43,935 nucleotides of DNA, from contig QFQB01000005.1 in assembly GCA_003241475.1 (NCBI GenBank), positions 1 to 43,935 of the forward strand, given 5' to 3'. The notes under the pieces are model-generated. The model was not told the DNA's origin, did not search any database, and saw only the letters and a list, made by a program, of their open reading frames with translations. Positions 26,062 to 32,417 of the stretch are shown here, in pieces (the first letter of the stretch is position 1; every line of letters begins with the position of its first letter). Made by a program: the position numbers and the translations under genes. This stretch comes from Micavibrio aeruginosavorus (lineage in GTDB: Bacteria; Pseudomonadota; Alphaproteobacteria; Micavibrionales; Micavibrionaceae).

Positions 26062-27027
26062 ATGAAAAAAGACCTTGCAGACTCGTTGAATGTGGCGGCG
26101 CGCATCGCCCTACTCGTCGTCAGCCTGCTGTGCGGTTTTGTCGTGATCGTTACCGGCGCAAGAGCCGCGCTCGCCGCGACCTTGCGGTCCGAAGCCGTCA
26201 TCACCGGCGAATATATCCGTCTTGGCGATATCTTCGAAGGCACGAAGAATGCGGATTACGTGCTCGGCCCCGCCCCGCAGCCGGGCAAGGACATGATCTT
26301 GAACGCCCGCACGCTATATAAAATCGCTTCCGCGCTTGATGTCGATTGGTCGCCGTCCAGTTCGACGGAGCAATTGATCCTGCGCCGCGAAGCCTCGGTC
26401 ATTCCGCTCTCCGAAATCACGGCCTCGCTGGAGGAGAAAATCAAGGCGGCCGGCGTGCAGGATAAATTCACGCTCGATTACGCCAGCGGCATGAACGATA
26501 TCGTCCTGCCCGGGGATGCCGAACAAACGCTCGCCGTCACCGCGTTCAAATTCGATGCGCAAAGCGACCGCTTCAACGCCGTGATCGTTGCCCCGTCCGC
26601 CGAGAAGCCCCTGAAGCGCATGTCCGTGTCGGGCCGCATCGAGCGTCTGATCGCCGTTCCGGTTCTGAAAAACAACCTGCGCAACGGCGATATCATCGGC
26701 GCAATGGACATCGACTGGATCGACATGCCGCAAGGCAAAATCGCTTCGGGCACCGCGCTGGATTCCAAGCAACTCATCAATATGACGCCGCGCCGTAGCG
26801 GCTCCGCCGGCAAGCCCCTGCTCTTGAGCGAACTCGCCTCGCCCACGATGGTTGACCGCGGCGATGCCGTGACCCTCGTTTTCGAAAGCGGCCCGATGGT
26901 TCTGACGGCCAAAGGCAAAGCCATGCAGGCTGGCGCATTAGGCGACATGATCCATGTGTCCAATACGGACAGCAACAAGAATTTGCAGGGCGTCGTGACG
27001 GCGCACCGTGAAATCACGATCCGGTAG
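26062..27027 (+). CDS. flgA: P-ring assembly chaperone FlgA
   Basis: 321-aa periplasmic chaperone for assembly of the FlgI P ring. An N-terminal hydrophobic signal (LLVVSLLCGFVVIVTGARAA) precedes the beta-rich FlgA domain. The SAF-like C-terminal part contains IAVPVLKNNLRNGDIIGAMD and VDRGDAVTLVFESGPMVL. It lies 23 bp after flgG and 30 bp before flgH. Confidence 0.93.
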   Translation: MKKDLADSLNVAARIALLVVSLLCGFVVIVTGARAALAATLRSEAVITGEYIRLGDIFEGTKNADYVLGPAPQPGKDMILNARTLYKIASALDVDWSPSSSTEQLILRREASVIPLSEITASLEEKIKAAGVQDKFTLDYASGMNDIVLPGDAEQTLAVTAFKFDAQSDRFNAVIVAPSAEKPLKRMSVSGRIERLIAVPVLKNNLRNGDIIGAMDIDWIDMPQGKIASGTALDSKQLINMTPRRSGSAGKPLLLSELASPTMVDRGDAVTLVFESGPMVLTAKGKAMQAGALGDMIHVSNTDSNKNLQGVVTAHREITIR

Positions 27028-27057
27028 AATCTCGGGTTTATGAAAGGAGTAAGTACA

Positions 27058-27816
27058 ATGAACGGTAAGACCAAAATACTTTTGAACATCTGCGTTGGCT
27101 TACTGGCAAGCTCCAGTCTTGCCGCCTGTGGTGCTGGGGAACGTCTGGCCGATGTCGGCAAGCCACCCGCCATGAGCCCGATCGAAAATCCGCAAACGCA
27201 ATCCGATTACCGCGCCGTGTCCATGCCGATGCCTGCGCCGCAACTGGTAACAAAACAAAAAAACTCTCTTTGGGCATCAGACCGTCAGGCATTCTTCGAA
27301 GATCAACGTGCGGATGATGTCGGCGATATCCTGACCGTGACGCTTGATATTAAAGATAAGGCCGAACTCGACAACGAAACCGAGCGCACGCGCGAAGCCG
27401 ATGAAGGTGCAGGCCTGAATGCCCTTCTGGGCTACGAAGCCGATCTGGCGCAAGTGCTCCCCGAAACCGTGAACAACGCGGCGCTTGTCGGGGCGAACTC
27501 GGAATCGAACCACAAAGGCTCCGGCTCCATCGACCGCGAGGAAAAAATCCAGATGAAGCTCGCCGCCACCATCATGCAGGTCCTGCCCAACGGCAACATG
27601 GTGATACAGGGCCGTCAGGAAGTGCGCGTGAACTTTGAAAAGCGCATTCTCGAATTCGCCGGCGTTATCCGCCCTCAAGATATCACCATCGACAACACCA
27701 TTTCCTACGACAAGGTTGCCGAAGCCCGGGTTTCCTACGGCGGAAAAGGACAGATTACGGATGTCCAGCAACCGCGTTACGGACAACAAGTTTACGACGT
27801 CCTGTTCCCGTTCTAA
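27058..27816 (+). CDS. flgH: L-ring lipoprotein FlgH
   Basis: 252-aa outer-membrane lipoprotein forming the flagellar L ring. A lipoprotein signal ends in LAAC, with the cysteine at about residue 23. Conserved parts are SLWASDRQAFFEDQRADDVG, ILTVTLDI and VRPQDI-like VIRPQDITIDNTISYDKVAE. The ATG at 27058 has AAAGGAG upstream; an upstream ATG at 27040 is not preferred. A terminator follows at 27898. Confidence 0.97.
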   Translation: MNGKTKILLNICVGLLASSSLAACGAGERLADVGKPPAMSPIENPQTQSDYRAVSMPMPAPQLVTKQKNSLWASDRQAFFEDQRADDVGDILTVTLDIKDKAELDNETERTREADEGAGLNALLGYEADLAQVLPETVNNAALVGANSESNHKGSGSIDREEKIQMKLAATIMQVLPNGNMVIQGRQEVRVNFEKRILEFAGVIRPQDITIDNTISYDKVAEARVSYGGKGQITDVQQPRYGQQVYDVLFPF

Positions 27817-27897
27817 GGACAGATCAGGGGCAGAAAGTCCCAGTTTCAGGATGAAGCGGGTCGGGGCGTCGTAATAACCACCCTTACTCCAAAAGAA

Positions 27898-27925
27898 AAG
27901 CCGGTCCAGGATGGGCCGGCTTTTT
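27898..27925 (+). terminator. Rho-independent terminator of flgF-flgH operon
   Basis: AAGCCGG and CCGGCTT, extended by further pairs inside, form a strong hairpin followed by five Ts. It ends the plus-strand operon before the toxin island. Confidence 0.85.
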
Positions 27926-27946
27926 CCTCTTTTGCCGTATACGCAT

Positions 27947-28002
27947 CCACTCTATCTATGGGTGGTGCGGCGCAACCACATGTTCCGCCCAGCAGCGGCA
28001 AT
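27947..28002 (-). repeat. Degenerate third copy of the MuF-junction repeat
   Basis: This 56-bp stretch matches the coding DNA at 28803-28917 and 29611-29722. On the minus strand it reads CRCWAEHVVAPHHP, then a stop in the position of the conserved Trp codon, then IEW. It begins exactly at the stop codon of the ColD-type immunity gene, so it is best read as the leftover edge of a lost third toxin cassette. Confidence 0.75.
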
Positions 28003-28271
28003 CATTTCAAAGCGCGCAGTTCTTCCAGCGTTTTGGCCGCACTTTCGCGCAGTTGATTTTCATCGACGTAATCATCAGGAAAGACTTCTTTATTATTAGA
28101 AAAGCCATCAACTTCTGCAAAAAGCCAATCCAAAATCAGAAATAAATTCTCATCTATAGGATCTTTGTCACCTAAGTATTTATCAAGGTAGGCATCTTCG
28201 AATTCTGGAGCCGATATTTCTTTCCTCAAGAACTTTTCAATTAAAAGATCATAACCAAATAAGTTTTTCAT
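28002..28271 (-). CDS. Colicin D-type immunity protein
   Basis: 89-aa acidic, helical protein. Its pattern (LLIEKFLRKEISAPEFEDAY, then DENLFLILDWLFAEVD, then VDENQLRESAAKTLEEL) resembles the colicin D immunity protein, which binds the tRNase domain and blocks its active site. The gene overlaps the end of the colicin D-like ORF by four bases (ATGA) and has a perfect AGGAGG ribosome binding site, so it may be translated well even if the toxin is not. It is AT-rich compared with its surroundings. Its stop codon touches the third junction copy. Confidence 0.75.
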   Translation of the reverse strand: MKNLFGYDLLIEKFLRKEISAPEFEDAYLDKYLGDKDPIDENLFLILDWLFAEVDGFSNNKEVFPDDYVDENQLRESAAKTLEELRALK

Positions 28272-28744
28272 TTTTTACCTCCTCCCAAATTTCCTTTCCT
28301 GATATGTTCCTTCTGTGACTTAGTTAGCTTCCATGCGGATTTAAATTTTCCATTACCATCACGCATCACATTAATACCTGTCTTTTCATTATAGTAGTGT
28401 GTCATTGGCTTCTTATGATAGGTTCCCTGTTTTACCACGGTATTAGGTGATTTAACATGTTGCTCTATAGCCTTTTTGTAAGCTTCTAAACTTTTCTTAT
28501 TCGGATTGCCTTTTATTCCGAAAATCTCTGCATGTTTGAATTTGCTTTGGAATTGTCCCATTGGCGTATTTCTAACCCAACTCACATCCCTCTTAGCCGC
28601 CGCCCGCGCCAACTGTTTGGCCGCGATCTTGGCCGCGATTTCTTGGCCCGCAAATTTTGCCGCTGGAACCGCGCCCCAGCCGATGAAGTCGAACGGACTC
28701 CATGTCGGATTAATAGCATCGAGCGCAGGCTGCTGCTGGACCAT
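28268..28744 (-). CDS. Orphan colicin D-like tRNase toxin module
   Basis: The frame from ATG 28744 gives 158 aa; the same frame is open upstream through the MuF junction (28803-28917) without its own good start. Residues about 62-158 resemble the colicin D nuclease that cuts the anticodon loop of arginine tRNAs: KFKHAEIFGIKGN with Lys68, Lys70 and His71, then THYYNEKTGINVM and SAWKLTKSQKEHI. The catalytic Lys/His cluster of the family is kept. The N-terminal part is a linker (INPTWSPFDFIGWG). It looks like a displaced toxin tip, kept beside its immunity gene, that could be activated by recombination with the complete gene upstream. Whether it is translated as it stands is unknown. Confidence 0.7.
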   Translation of the reverse strand: MVQQQPALDAINPTWSPFDFIGWGAVPAAKFAGQEIAAKIAAKQLARAAAKRDVSWVRNTPMGQFQSKFKHAEIFGIKGNPNKKSLEAYKKAIEQHVKSPNTVVKQGTYHKKPMTHYYNEKTGINVMRDGNGKFKSAWKLTKSQKEHIRKGNLGGGKK

Positions 28745-28802
28745 ATCTATCTTGAGAGTTTTCGGCGGCGCGAGTTTTTCTAACGCTGCAGATTGCGAAA
28801 GC

Positions 28803-28917
28803 CGCTCCTCCCGCCGTTTTCTCGCCCACTCTATCCATGGGTGATGCGGCGCAGCCGCCGGCTCCGCCCAGCAGCGGCAATTGTAATCTTCGCCGGGATG
28901 GCCGCCTTCGGGCGGCG
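28803..28917 (-). repeat. MuF-junction repeat, second copy (orphan cassette)
   Basis: 115 bp nearly identical to 29611-29722, with a 3-bp insertion and a few substitutions. It encodes PPEGGHPGEDYNCRCWAEP followed by APHHPWIEWARKRREER. It starts nine bases after the stop of the E3-type immunity gene and leads into the colicin D-like frame. The flanks on both sides are unrelated to those of the other copy. Confidence 0.85.
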
Positions 28918-28926
28918 GATCTGCCT

Positions 28927-29229
28927 TTAATCGTATTCCGGCCCAAGTCCGTGACGGCCTATAAATTCAGAGTGATACAAATCAAACTTTTCTTTTAATT
29001 CAGGATAATTTTCGTTGGCATACGCTATCATTTCATCCGTTAAGGCAAAAGGACGACAGTTGATATAATCAATTCCCTTACCTTCCGAACACGCAACAGA
29101 AAATTCGTCTCCTGTATATTCATCGCGTTCTACAGCTCGAAAAACCATATCATTGGGAAATTCAACTTTTTTCTCCTCGGCGACAAATTTTGTTTTTTTG
29201 TCAAATAAACCAATTAATATAGTAATCAT
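28927..29229 (-). CDS. Probable immunity protein for the colicin E3-like toxin
   Basis: 100-aa acidic protein whose ATG overlaps the toxin stop (ATGA). The N-terminal part (LFDKKTKFVAEEKKVEFPND) resembles the start of the colicin E3/cloacin immunity proteins, which bind the rRNase domain tightly. The C-terminal half (LTDEMIAYANENYPELKEKF) is less similar. Position, size, charge and AT-rich composition support an immunity role; the family match is by eye only. Confidence 0.68.
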   Translation of the reverse strand: MITILIGLFDKKTKFVAEEKKVEFPNDMVFRAVERDEYTGDEFSVACSEGKGIDYINCRPFALTDEMIAYANENYPELKEKFDLYHSEFIGRHGLGPEYD

Positions 29230-30101
29230 CTTTCGACCTTTCGACCTTTTACAGGCTTGCTTCTTTGCTTTCCTGTTTTGGGATCAAAGCCTCCCAAATG
29301 CTTCTTACCAGTTTTGTCAAAAACTTCAACTTCACCTTTTTTGTAATCCCATTCATATATTTTGCCTTTGGAATCAACCCATCGTTTTCGAACACCTGTC
29401 TTTTTTACCCATTTTGCATCGGGAAAAGCAGGAAGGCCATATGGCGGAAGATGGTAATCGCTCGCGAGAATAGCCGCTTTCGCTGCCTGTTGTAGCAACC
29501 ATGTCCGGCAACGCCCGTTGCGCAAACACATTTCAATGGAAATGACCGTTCCCTCGAACACCAAAGCCGCCGCATTTATATTTTGCATGTATGAGCTTTT
29601 AAAAAATGCACGCTCCTCCCGCCGTTTTCTCGCCCACTCTATCCATGGATGATGCGCCGCCGCCGGCTCCGCCCAGCAGCGGCAATTGTAATCTTCGCCG
29701 GGATGGCCGCCTTCGGGCGGCGCGTTCCATGCAAATCTGTGCCCGTCGCGAAGCGCGTGGCTGCCGCGCACCTTTTCATCATGCACCGTGCGCCAGATAT
29801 AGCGCCCCGCAAGCAGAGAGTCCCGTTCCTGATAATCAAGCTCATCGTCAAGAATGCGCTGCGTCGTGCTGCCGGGGCCGATATCCGCGTCATCGAAATA
29901 AATCGCGGCGCGGCGTTGAAACGCATAGAGCGCGTCTTTGAAATTATCATCGTCTTCGTCGTCCGTGATCCCTTCTTGCGGATCAGGCGTATAATACCCC
30001 AGACGATTGAGCGCGATTTTAGTCTCGCGGATCGCGGCGCTTCGCTCTTCCGGGCCGCGCGCCTCCGGACGGAAGCGGATCGTCATCGTCTCTTGCGCCA
30101 T
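29226..30101 (-). CDS. Polymorphic toxin: PG-binding-like + MuF motif + colicin E3-like rRNase
   Basis: 291-aa protein. Residues about 20-62 resemble a peptidoglycan-binding fold (IRETKIALNRLGYY, DALYAFQRR). Residues about 100-146 match the C-terminal motif of phage Mu F-like minor head proteins (YIWRTVHDEKVRGSHALRDG, then GGHPGEDYNCRCWAEP). Residues about 228-291 resemble the colicin E3 16S rRNase (RKRWVDSKGKIYEWD, then KKHLGGFDPKTGKQ). Asp252, Glu257 and Glu259 fit E3 positions, but the E3 catalytic His is Lys255 here. There is no signal peptide, so delivery is unknown. The ATG at 30101 has AAAGGA upstream. The C-terminal coding DNA is AT-rich, unlike the N-terminal part, as expected for an exchanged tip. 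Confidence 0.82.
   Translation of the reverse strand: MAQETMTIRFRPEARGPEERSAAIRETKIALNRLGYYTPDPQEGITDDEDDDNFKDALYAFQRRAAIYFDDADIGPGSTTQRILDDELDYQERDSLLAGRYIWRTVHDEKVRGSHALRDGHRFAWNAPPEGGHPGEDYNCRCWAEPAAAHHPWIEWARKRREERAFFKSSYMQNINAAALVFEGTVISIEMCLRNGRCRTWLLQQAAKAAILASDYHLPPYGLPAFPDAKWVKKTGVRKRWVDSKGKIYEWDYKKGEVEVFDKTGKKHLGGFDPKTGKQRSKPVKGRKVER
29611..29722 (-). repeat. MuF-junction repeat, first copy (inside the full-length toxin)
   Basis: 112 bp coding for PPEGGHPGEDYNCRCWAEP and HHPWIEWARKRREER. It marks the border between the conserved N-terminal part of the toxin and the variable E3-like tip. The second and third copies lie downstream at 28803 and 27947, all in the same orientation. Confidence 0.85.
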
Positions 30102-30138
30102 CGCGCCGCGTCCTTTCCGCCCGCGAAAATCCGGGCAC

Positions 30139-30185
30139 AAAAAAGCCGCTTGGCGTATCCCGTTTTTTCGGGGCGCAAAGCGGCT
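30139..30185 (-). terminator. Intrinsic terminator in the toxin leader (attenuator or sRNA end)
   Basis: On the minus strand AGCCGCTT pairs with AAGCGGCT and the inside pairs further (CCCG/CGGG), followed directly by six Ts. It sits between the toxin promoter and the toxin start, so most transcripts should stop here unless the hairpin is prevented. Confidence 0.75.
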
Positions 30186-30200
30186 GTTGCTATGTTAGGA

Positions 30201-30229
30201 ATATAAGTCTATATCTGCGAAAGAGTCAA
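30201..30229 (-). promoter_or_regulatory. sigma70 promoter reading toward the toxin gene
   Basis: TTGACT (30229-30224) and TTATAT (30206-30201) are 17 bp apart on the minus strand. The expected transcript start is near 30194, just before the terminator hairpin. The next plus-strand gene begins at 30254, so the promoter belongs to the island. Confidence 0.7.
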
Positions 30230-30253
30230 TATTTATTTGCGATTTTTTCGGAC

Positions 30254-30988
30254 ATGCTTATAACCCGCCCTATGGAACGGCACATTCATTCTTTCGGCAG
30301 AGCGGCAGCGACCTACAACAAGGCGGGCGAATTGCAGCGCCATGTCGCAAACGAACTGGCGAAATCCTTTGCGCCCGCGCCGGCGGATGCCGATATTCTC
30401 GAAATCGGTTGCGGCACAGGATTTTTGACCGAACCGTTGCAACGTCATTACGGCGGCAAGGCGCGCTACGTCATCACCGATAAATCCATCGGCATGCTCG
30501 CCTCTTGTACGAATGCTTTTCATCGCGCGGCGAATGTTGAGCTTCTTGAAATGGACGGGCAGGATATTCACATCTCCGGATCGTTCGATGTCATCGCCAC
30601 CAGCATGACCGTGCAATGGTTTGACGATGCGCAAAAATCACTGCTGGATATGCAATCGCGCCTCAAGCCCGGCGGAACATTGCATTACGCCACCGTAGGT
30701 CACGATACCTTTGGCGAATGGGCGGACCATCTTCGTGCACGCGATCTTGATTTCGGCATGCGCCCGCAACCATCTACCCTGCCTGGTCTGATCCGCGCCG
30801 AATATATCCCGCGCAATTACGGTTCGGGCAAAGCGTTTCTCGATATGTTGAAAGAAACCGGTGCTGGCACGCCCAAACCGAATTATCAACGCCCCTCGCC
30901 GCGTGACTTTAAAAAAGCCGTCGATGCGTTCGACGGCCGCGTGACGTGGCACATTCTATACGGACGTCTTGACGGACCATCGTTGTAA
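30254..30988 (+). CDS. bioC: BioC-like SAM-dependent methyltransferase
   Basis: 244-aa class I methyltransferase. Motif I is DILEIGCGTGFLTEPL; ITDKSIGML and MDGQDIHISGSFDVIATSMTV follow, and the N-terminus FGRAAATYNKAGELQRHVA is typical of BioC. BioC methylates malonyl-ACP to start biotin synthesis. No other bio genes are in the window, so the biotin role is inference. The start may be ATG 30254 or 30272; neither has a strong ribosome binding site. Confidence 0.72.
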   Translation: MLITRPMERHIHSFGRAAATYNKAGELQRHVANELAKSFAPAPADADILEIGCGTGFLTEPLQRHYGGKARYVITDKSIGMLASCTNAFHRAANVELLEMDGQDIHISGSFDVIATSMTVQWFDDAQKSLLDMQSRLKPGGTLHYATVGHDTFGEWADHLRARDLDFGMRPQPSTLPGLIRAEYIPRNYGSGKAFLDMLKETGAGTPKPNYQRPSPRDFKKAVDAFDGRVTWHILYGRLDGPSL

Positions 30989-31035
30989 AAACGTCGCTTT
31001 TTCGGGCATTTTCTGCTACAATTATGTTCGAGTTT

Positions 31036-31211
31036 GTTTCACGGATTTTGCGCGTGAAACTCTGACCAACTCTTCAAAAAATGTTGGTCGAAACAGCCTT
31101 GTTGACCAACAAAAAAACGCAAAAAAACCTTCCCGATCAAAGGAAGGATTTTTTATTTTGCTTCATTGCATGCTGGTCAAACCAACATGCGTTTCACGGA
31201 TGTTTCACAAC
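31036..31211. repeat. Hairpin-rich intergenic region with repeated GTTTCAC and GACCAAC motifs
   Basis: GTTTCACG/CGTGAAAC (31036-31060), GACCAAC/GTTGGTC (31064-31089) and GCATGCTGGT/ACCAACATGC (31168-31190, loop CAA, one mismatch) are all inverted repeats. GTTTCACGGAT occurs again at 31191. A terminator lies in the middle. The origin is unclear; it might be a small RNA locus or a palindromic element. Confidence 0.45.
31121..31158. terminator. Bidirectional terminator between bioC-like gene and dksA
   Basis: CCTTCC (31128-31133) pairs with GGAAGG (31142-31147), with seven As on the left and a T-run on the right, so it can serve both converging genes. Confidence 0.75.
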
Positions 31212-31214
31212 CGC

Positions 31215-31649
31215 TTAATCGTCGCGGTGCGTTTTTTCCATTTTCTCGTGACGCTCTTGCGCTTCAAGCGAAAGCGTCGCCACCGGGCGGGCTTCAAGGC
31301 GGGCGACGCCGATCGGCTCTCCCGTCTCTTCGCAAAAACCGTATTCGCCCTGATCGATGCGGATCAATGCTTCGTTGATTTTGCTGATCAATTTGCGCTC
31401 GCGGTCGCGGGTGCGCAGTTCCAGCGCGTGGTCCGTTTCGGCGGATGCGCGGTCCGCAAGATCCGGCTGCTGCAATTCCGTTTCCTGCAATGTGTGGTGG
31501 ATGGTGTCCGTGGATTCGCGGATCAGTTCCGATCTCCACGCGATCAGCTTGCGCCGGAAATGCTCGAGCATCACCGGATTCATGTATTCTTTCTTATCCT
31601 TGTGCGGATTGTAATCGGTCGGAACGATAACGCTTTTTTCAGTTGCCAT
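31215..31649 (-). CDS. dksA: RNA polymerase-binding transcription factor DksA
   Basis: 144-aa coiled-coil protein that binds in the RNA polymerase secondary channel and works with ppGpp. The coiled-coil tip keeps Asp63, Asp66 and Ala68 (DLADRASAE). The zinc-finger region (GFCEETGEPIGVARLEARPV) keeps only Cys106; the other cysteine positions are Thr, Leu and Ala, a form common in alphaproteobacteria that probably does not bind zinc. The start has AAAGGA upstream. Confidence 0.93.
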   Translation of the reverse strand: MATEKSVIVPTDYNPHKDKKEYMNPVMLEHFRRKLIAWRSELIRESTDTIHHTLQETELQQPDLADRASAETDHALELRTRDRERKLISKINEALIRIDQGEYGFCEETGEPIGVARLEARPVATLSLEAQERHEKMEKTHRDD

Positions 31650-31702
31650 GGAAATCCTTTAAATCATACGCGGCCGTCGTTAAGTCTCTAAAAAGCGAGG
31701 AG

Positions 31703-31731
31703 AATATAGGGACCGCCTGTGTTAAAGGCAA
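31703..31731 (-). promoter_or_regulatory. sigma70 promoter of dksA
   Basis: TTGCCT (31731-31726) and TATATT (31708-31703) are 17 bp apart on the minus strand, 53 bp before the dksA start. Confidence 0.55.
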
Positions 31732-31746
31732 GGGGCTTTCATGCGT

Positions 31747-32181
31747 TTAGTGCAAGGCATCCAGCGCTTTTCTGGCCTTGGCGATCTCGATCTGCGCGCG
31801 CAGGTCTATTTCGTCCAGAATGCCGGTCAGGCGCGGATCGTTAACCCTTTCGCGGTGGCTGGCGACAACATCCGCTATATCAATAACTTGGCCAAGCGTC
31901 ATGGTCCCGCTGAGCAGGCTCAGGCGCAAACCGTCCAGTTCTTTAAGGATATCCTCGCTCCGGTCCACCATGCGGCGGCGGGCGGCGCGCTCGGTGGCGC
32001 TTTCGGCCCCCTGCACGCTCAAAAGCGCATCGACGCGGGCGATCGTCTGGGTCGGGGCGGCGCTCGCCGCGCCTTTGGGCGCTGAGGCGATGAAATCCCC
32101 AAAACTGCCGTCAGAGCCAGCCTTTCCGGTCTTTTTGGAACCGCCTGCGCCCGATGATTTGGATGGACCTTCGATTTTCAT
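31747..32181 (-). CDS. fliX: Flagellar assembly regulator FliX
   Basis: 144-aa protein. The N-terminus is Gly/Ser/Lys-rich and disordered; the C-terminal helical part (RAARRRMVDRSEDILKELDG, LSGTMTLGQVIDIADVVASH, PRLTGILDEIDLRAQIEIAK) matches FliX. In Caulobacter FliX couples basal-body assembly to the sigma54 activator FlbD and is divergent from flgI, as here. The ATG at 32181 has AGAGAGG upstream; the open frame extends to 32217. FlbD itself is not in this window. Confidence 0.9.
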   Translation of the reverse strand: MKIEGPSKSSGAGGSKKTGKAGSDGSFGDFIASAPKGAASAAPTQTIARVDALLSVQGAESATERAARRRMVDRSEDILKELDGLRLSLLSGTMTLGQVIDIADVVASHRERVNDPRLTGILDEIDLRAQIEIAKARKALDALH

Positions 32182-32236
32182 GACAGAAACCTCTCTCGTC
32201 CTTCCAGTATACCCCATTCAATACGGCCAAAATAAG

Positions 32237-32253
32237 AGGCAATTTTTGCCGCC
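32237..32253 (+). promoter_or_regulatory. Shared 17-bp upstream element, flgI copy
   Basis: AGGCAATTTTTGCCGCC, 127 bp upstream of the flgI sigma54 -24 element. It contains the palindrome GGCAA-TTT-TTGCC, suiting a dimeric activator. It lies 56 bp before the fliX start on the other side, so it could also regulate fliX. Confidence 0.6.
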
Positions 32254-32363
32254 TTGGTGCGCCCCTGATTCAACACGGAAAATTTTGACCCCCACCCCTG
32301 CGCGATCCAGCCTGCATACAAATCAACCGACTGAAATTTCTTGTTTTTTCCATCCACATCGTC

Positions 32364-32379
32364 TGGCACGAACTTCGCA
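32364..32379 (+). promoter_or_regulatory. sigma54 (-24/-12) promoter of flgI operon
   Basis: TGGCACGAACTTCGCA has the consensus -24 element, exact GG-N10-GC spacing and the same TCGCA -12 variant as the flgF promoter. It lies 38 bp before the flgI start. Confidence 0.75.
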
Positions 32380-32417
32380 AGGTCTTGTTTGGAATTATAC
32401 AGGGTGAAATCAGAATT

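Noticed and set aside
27947..30101. Complete prophage or CRISPR array at the toxin island
   Set aside because: Apart from the MuF motif there are no capsid, tail, integrase or terminase genes, and the repeats are only three, unequal and protein-coding, so neither a prophage nor CRISPR is supported.
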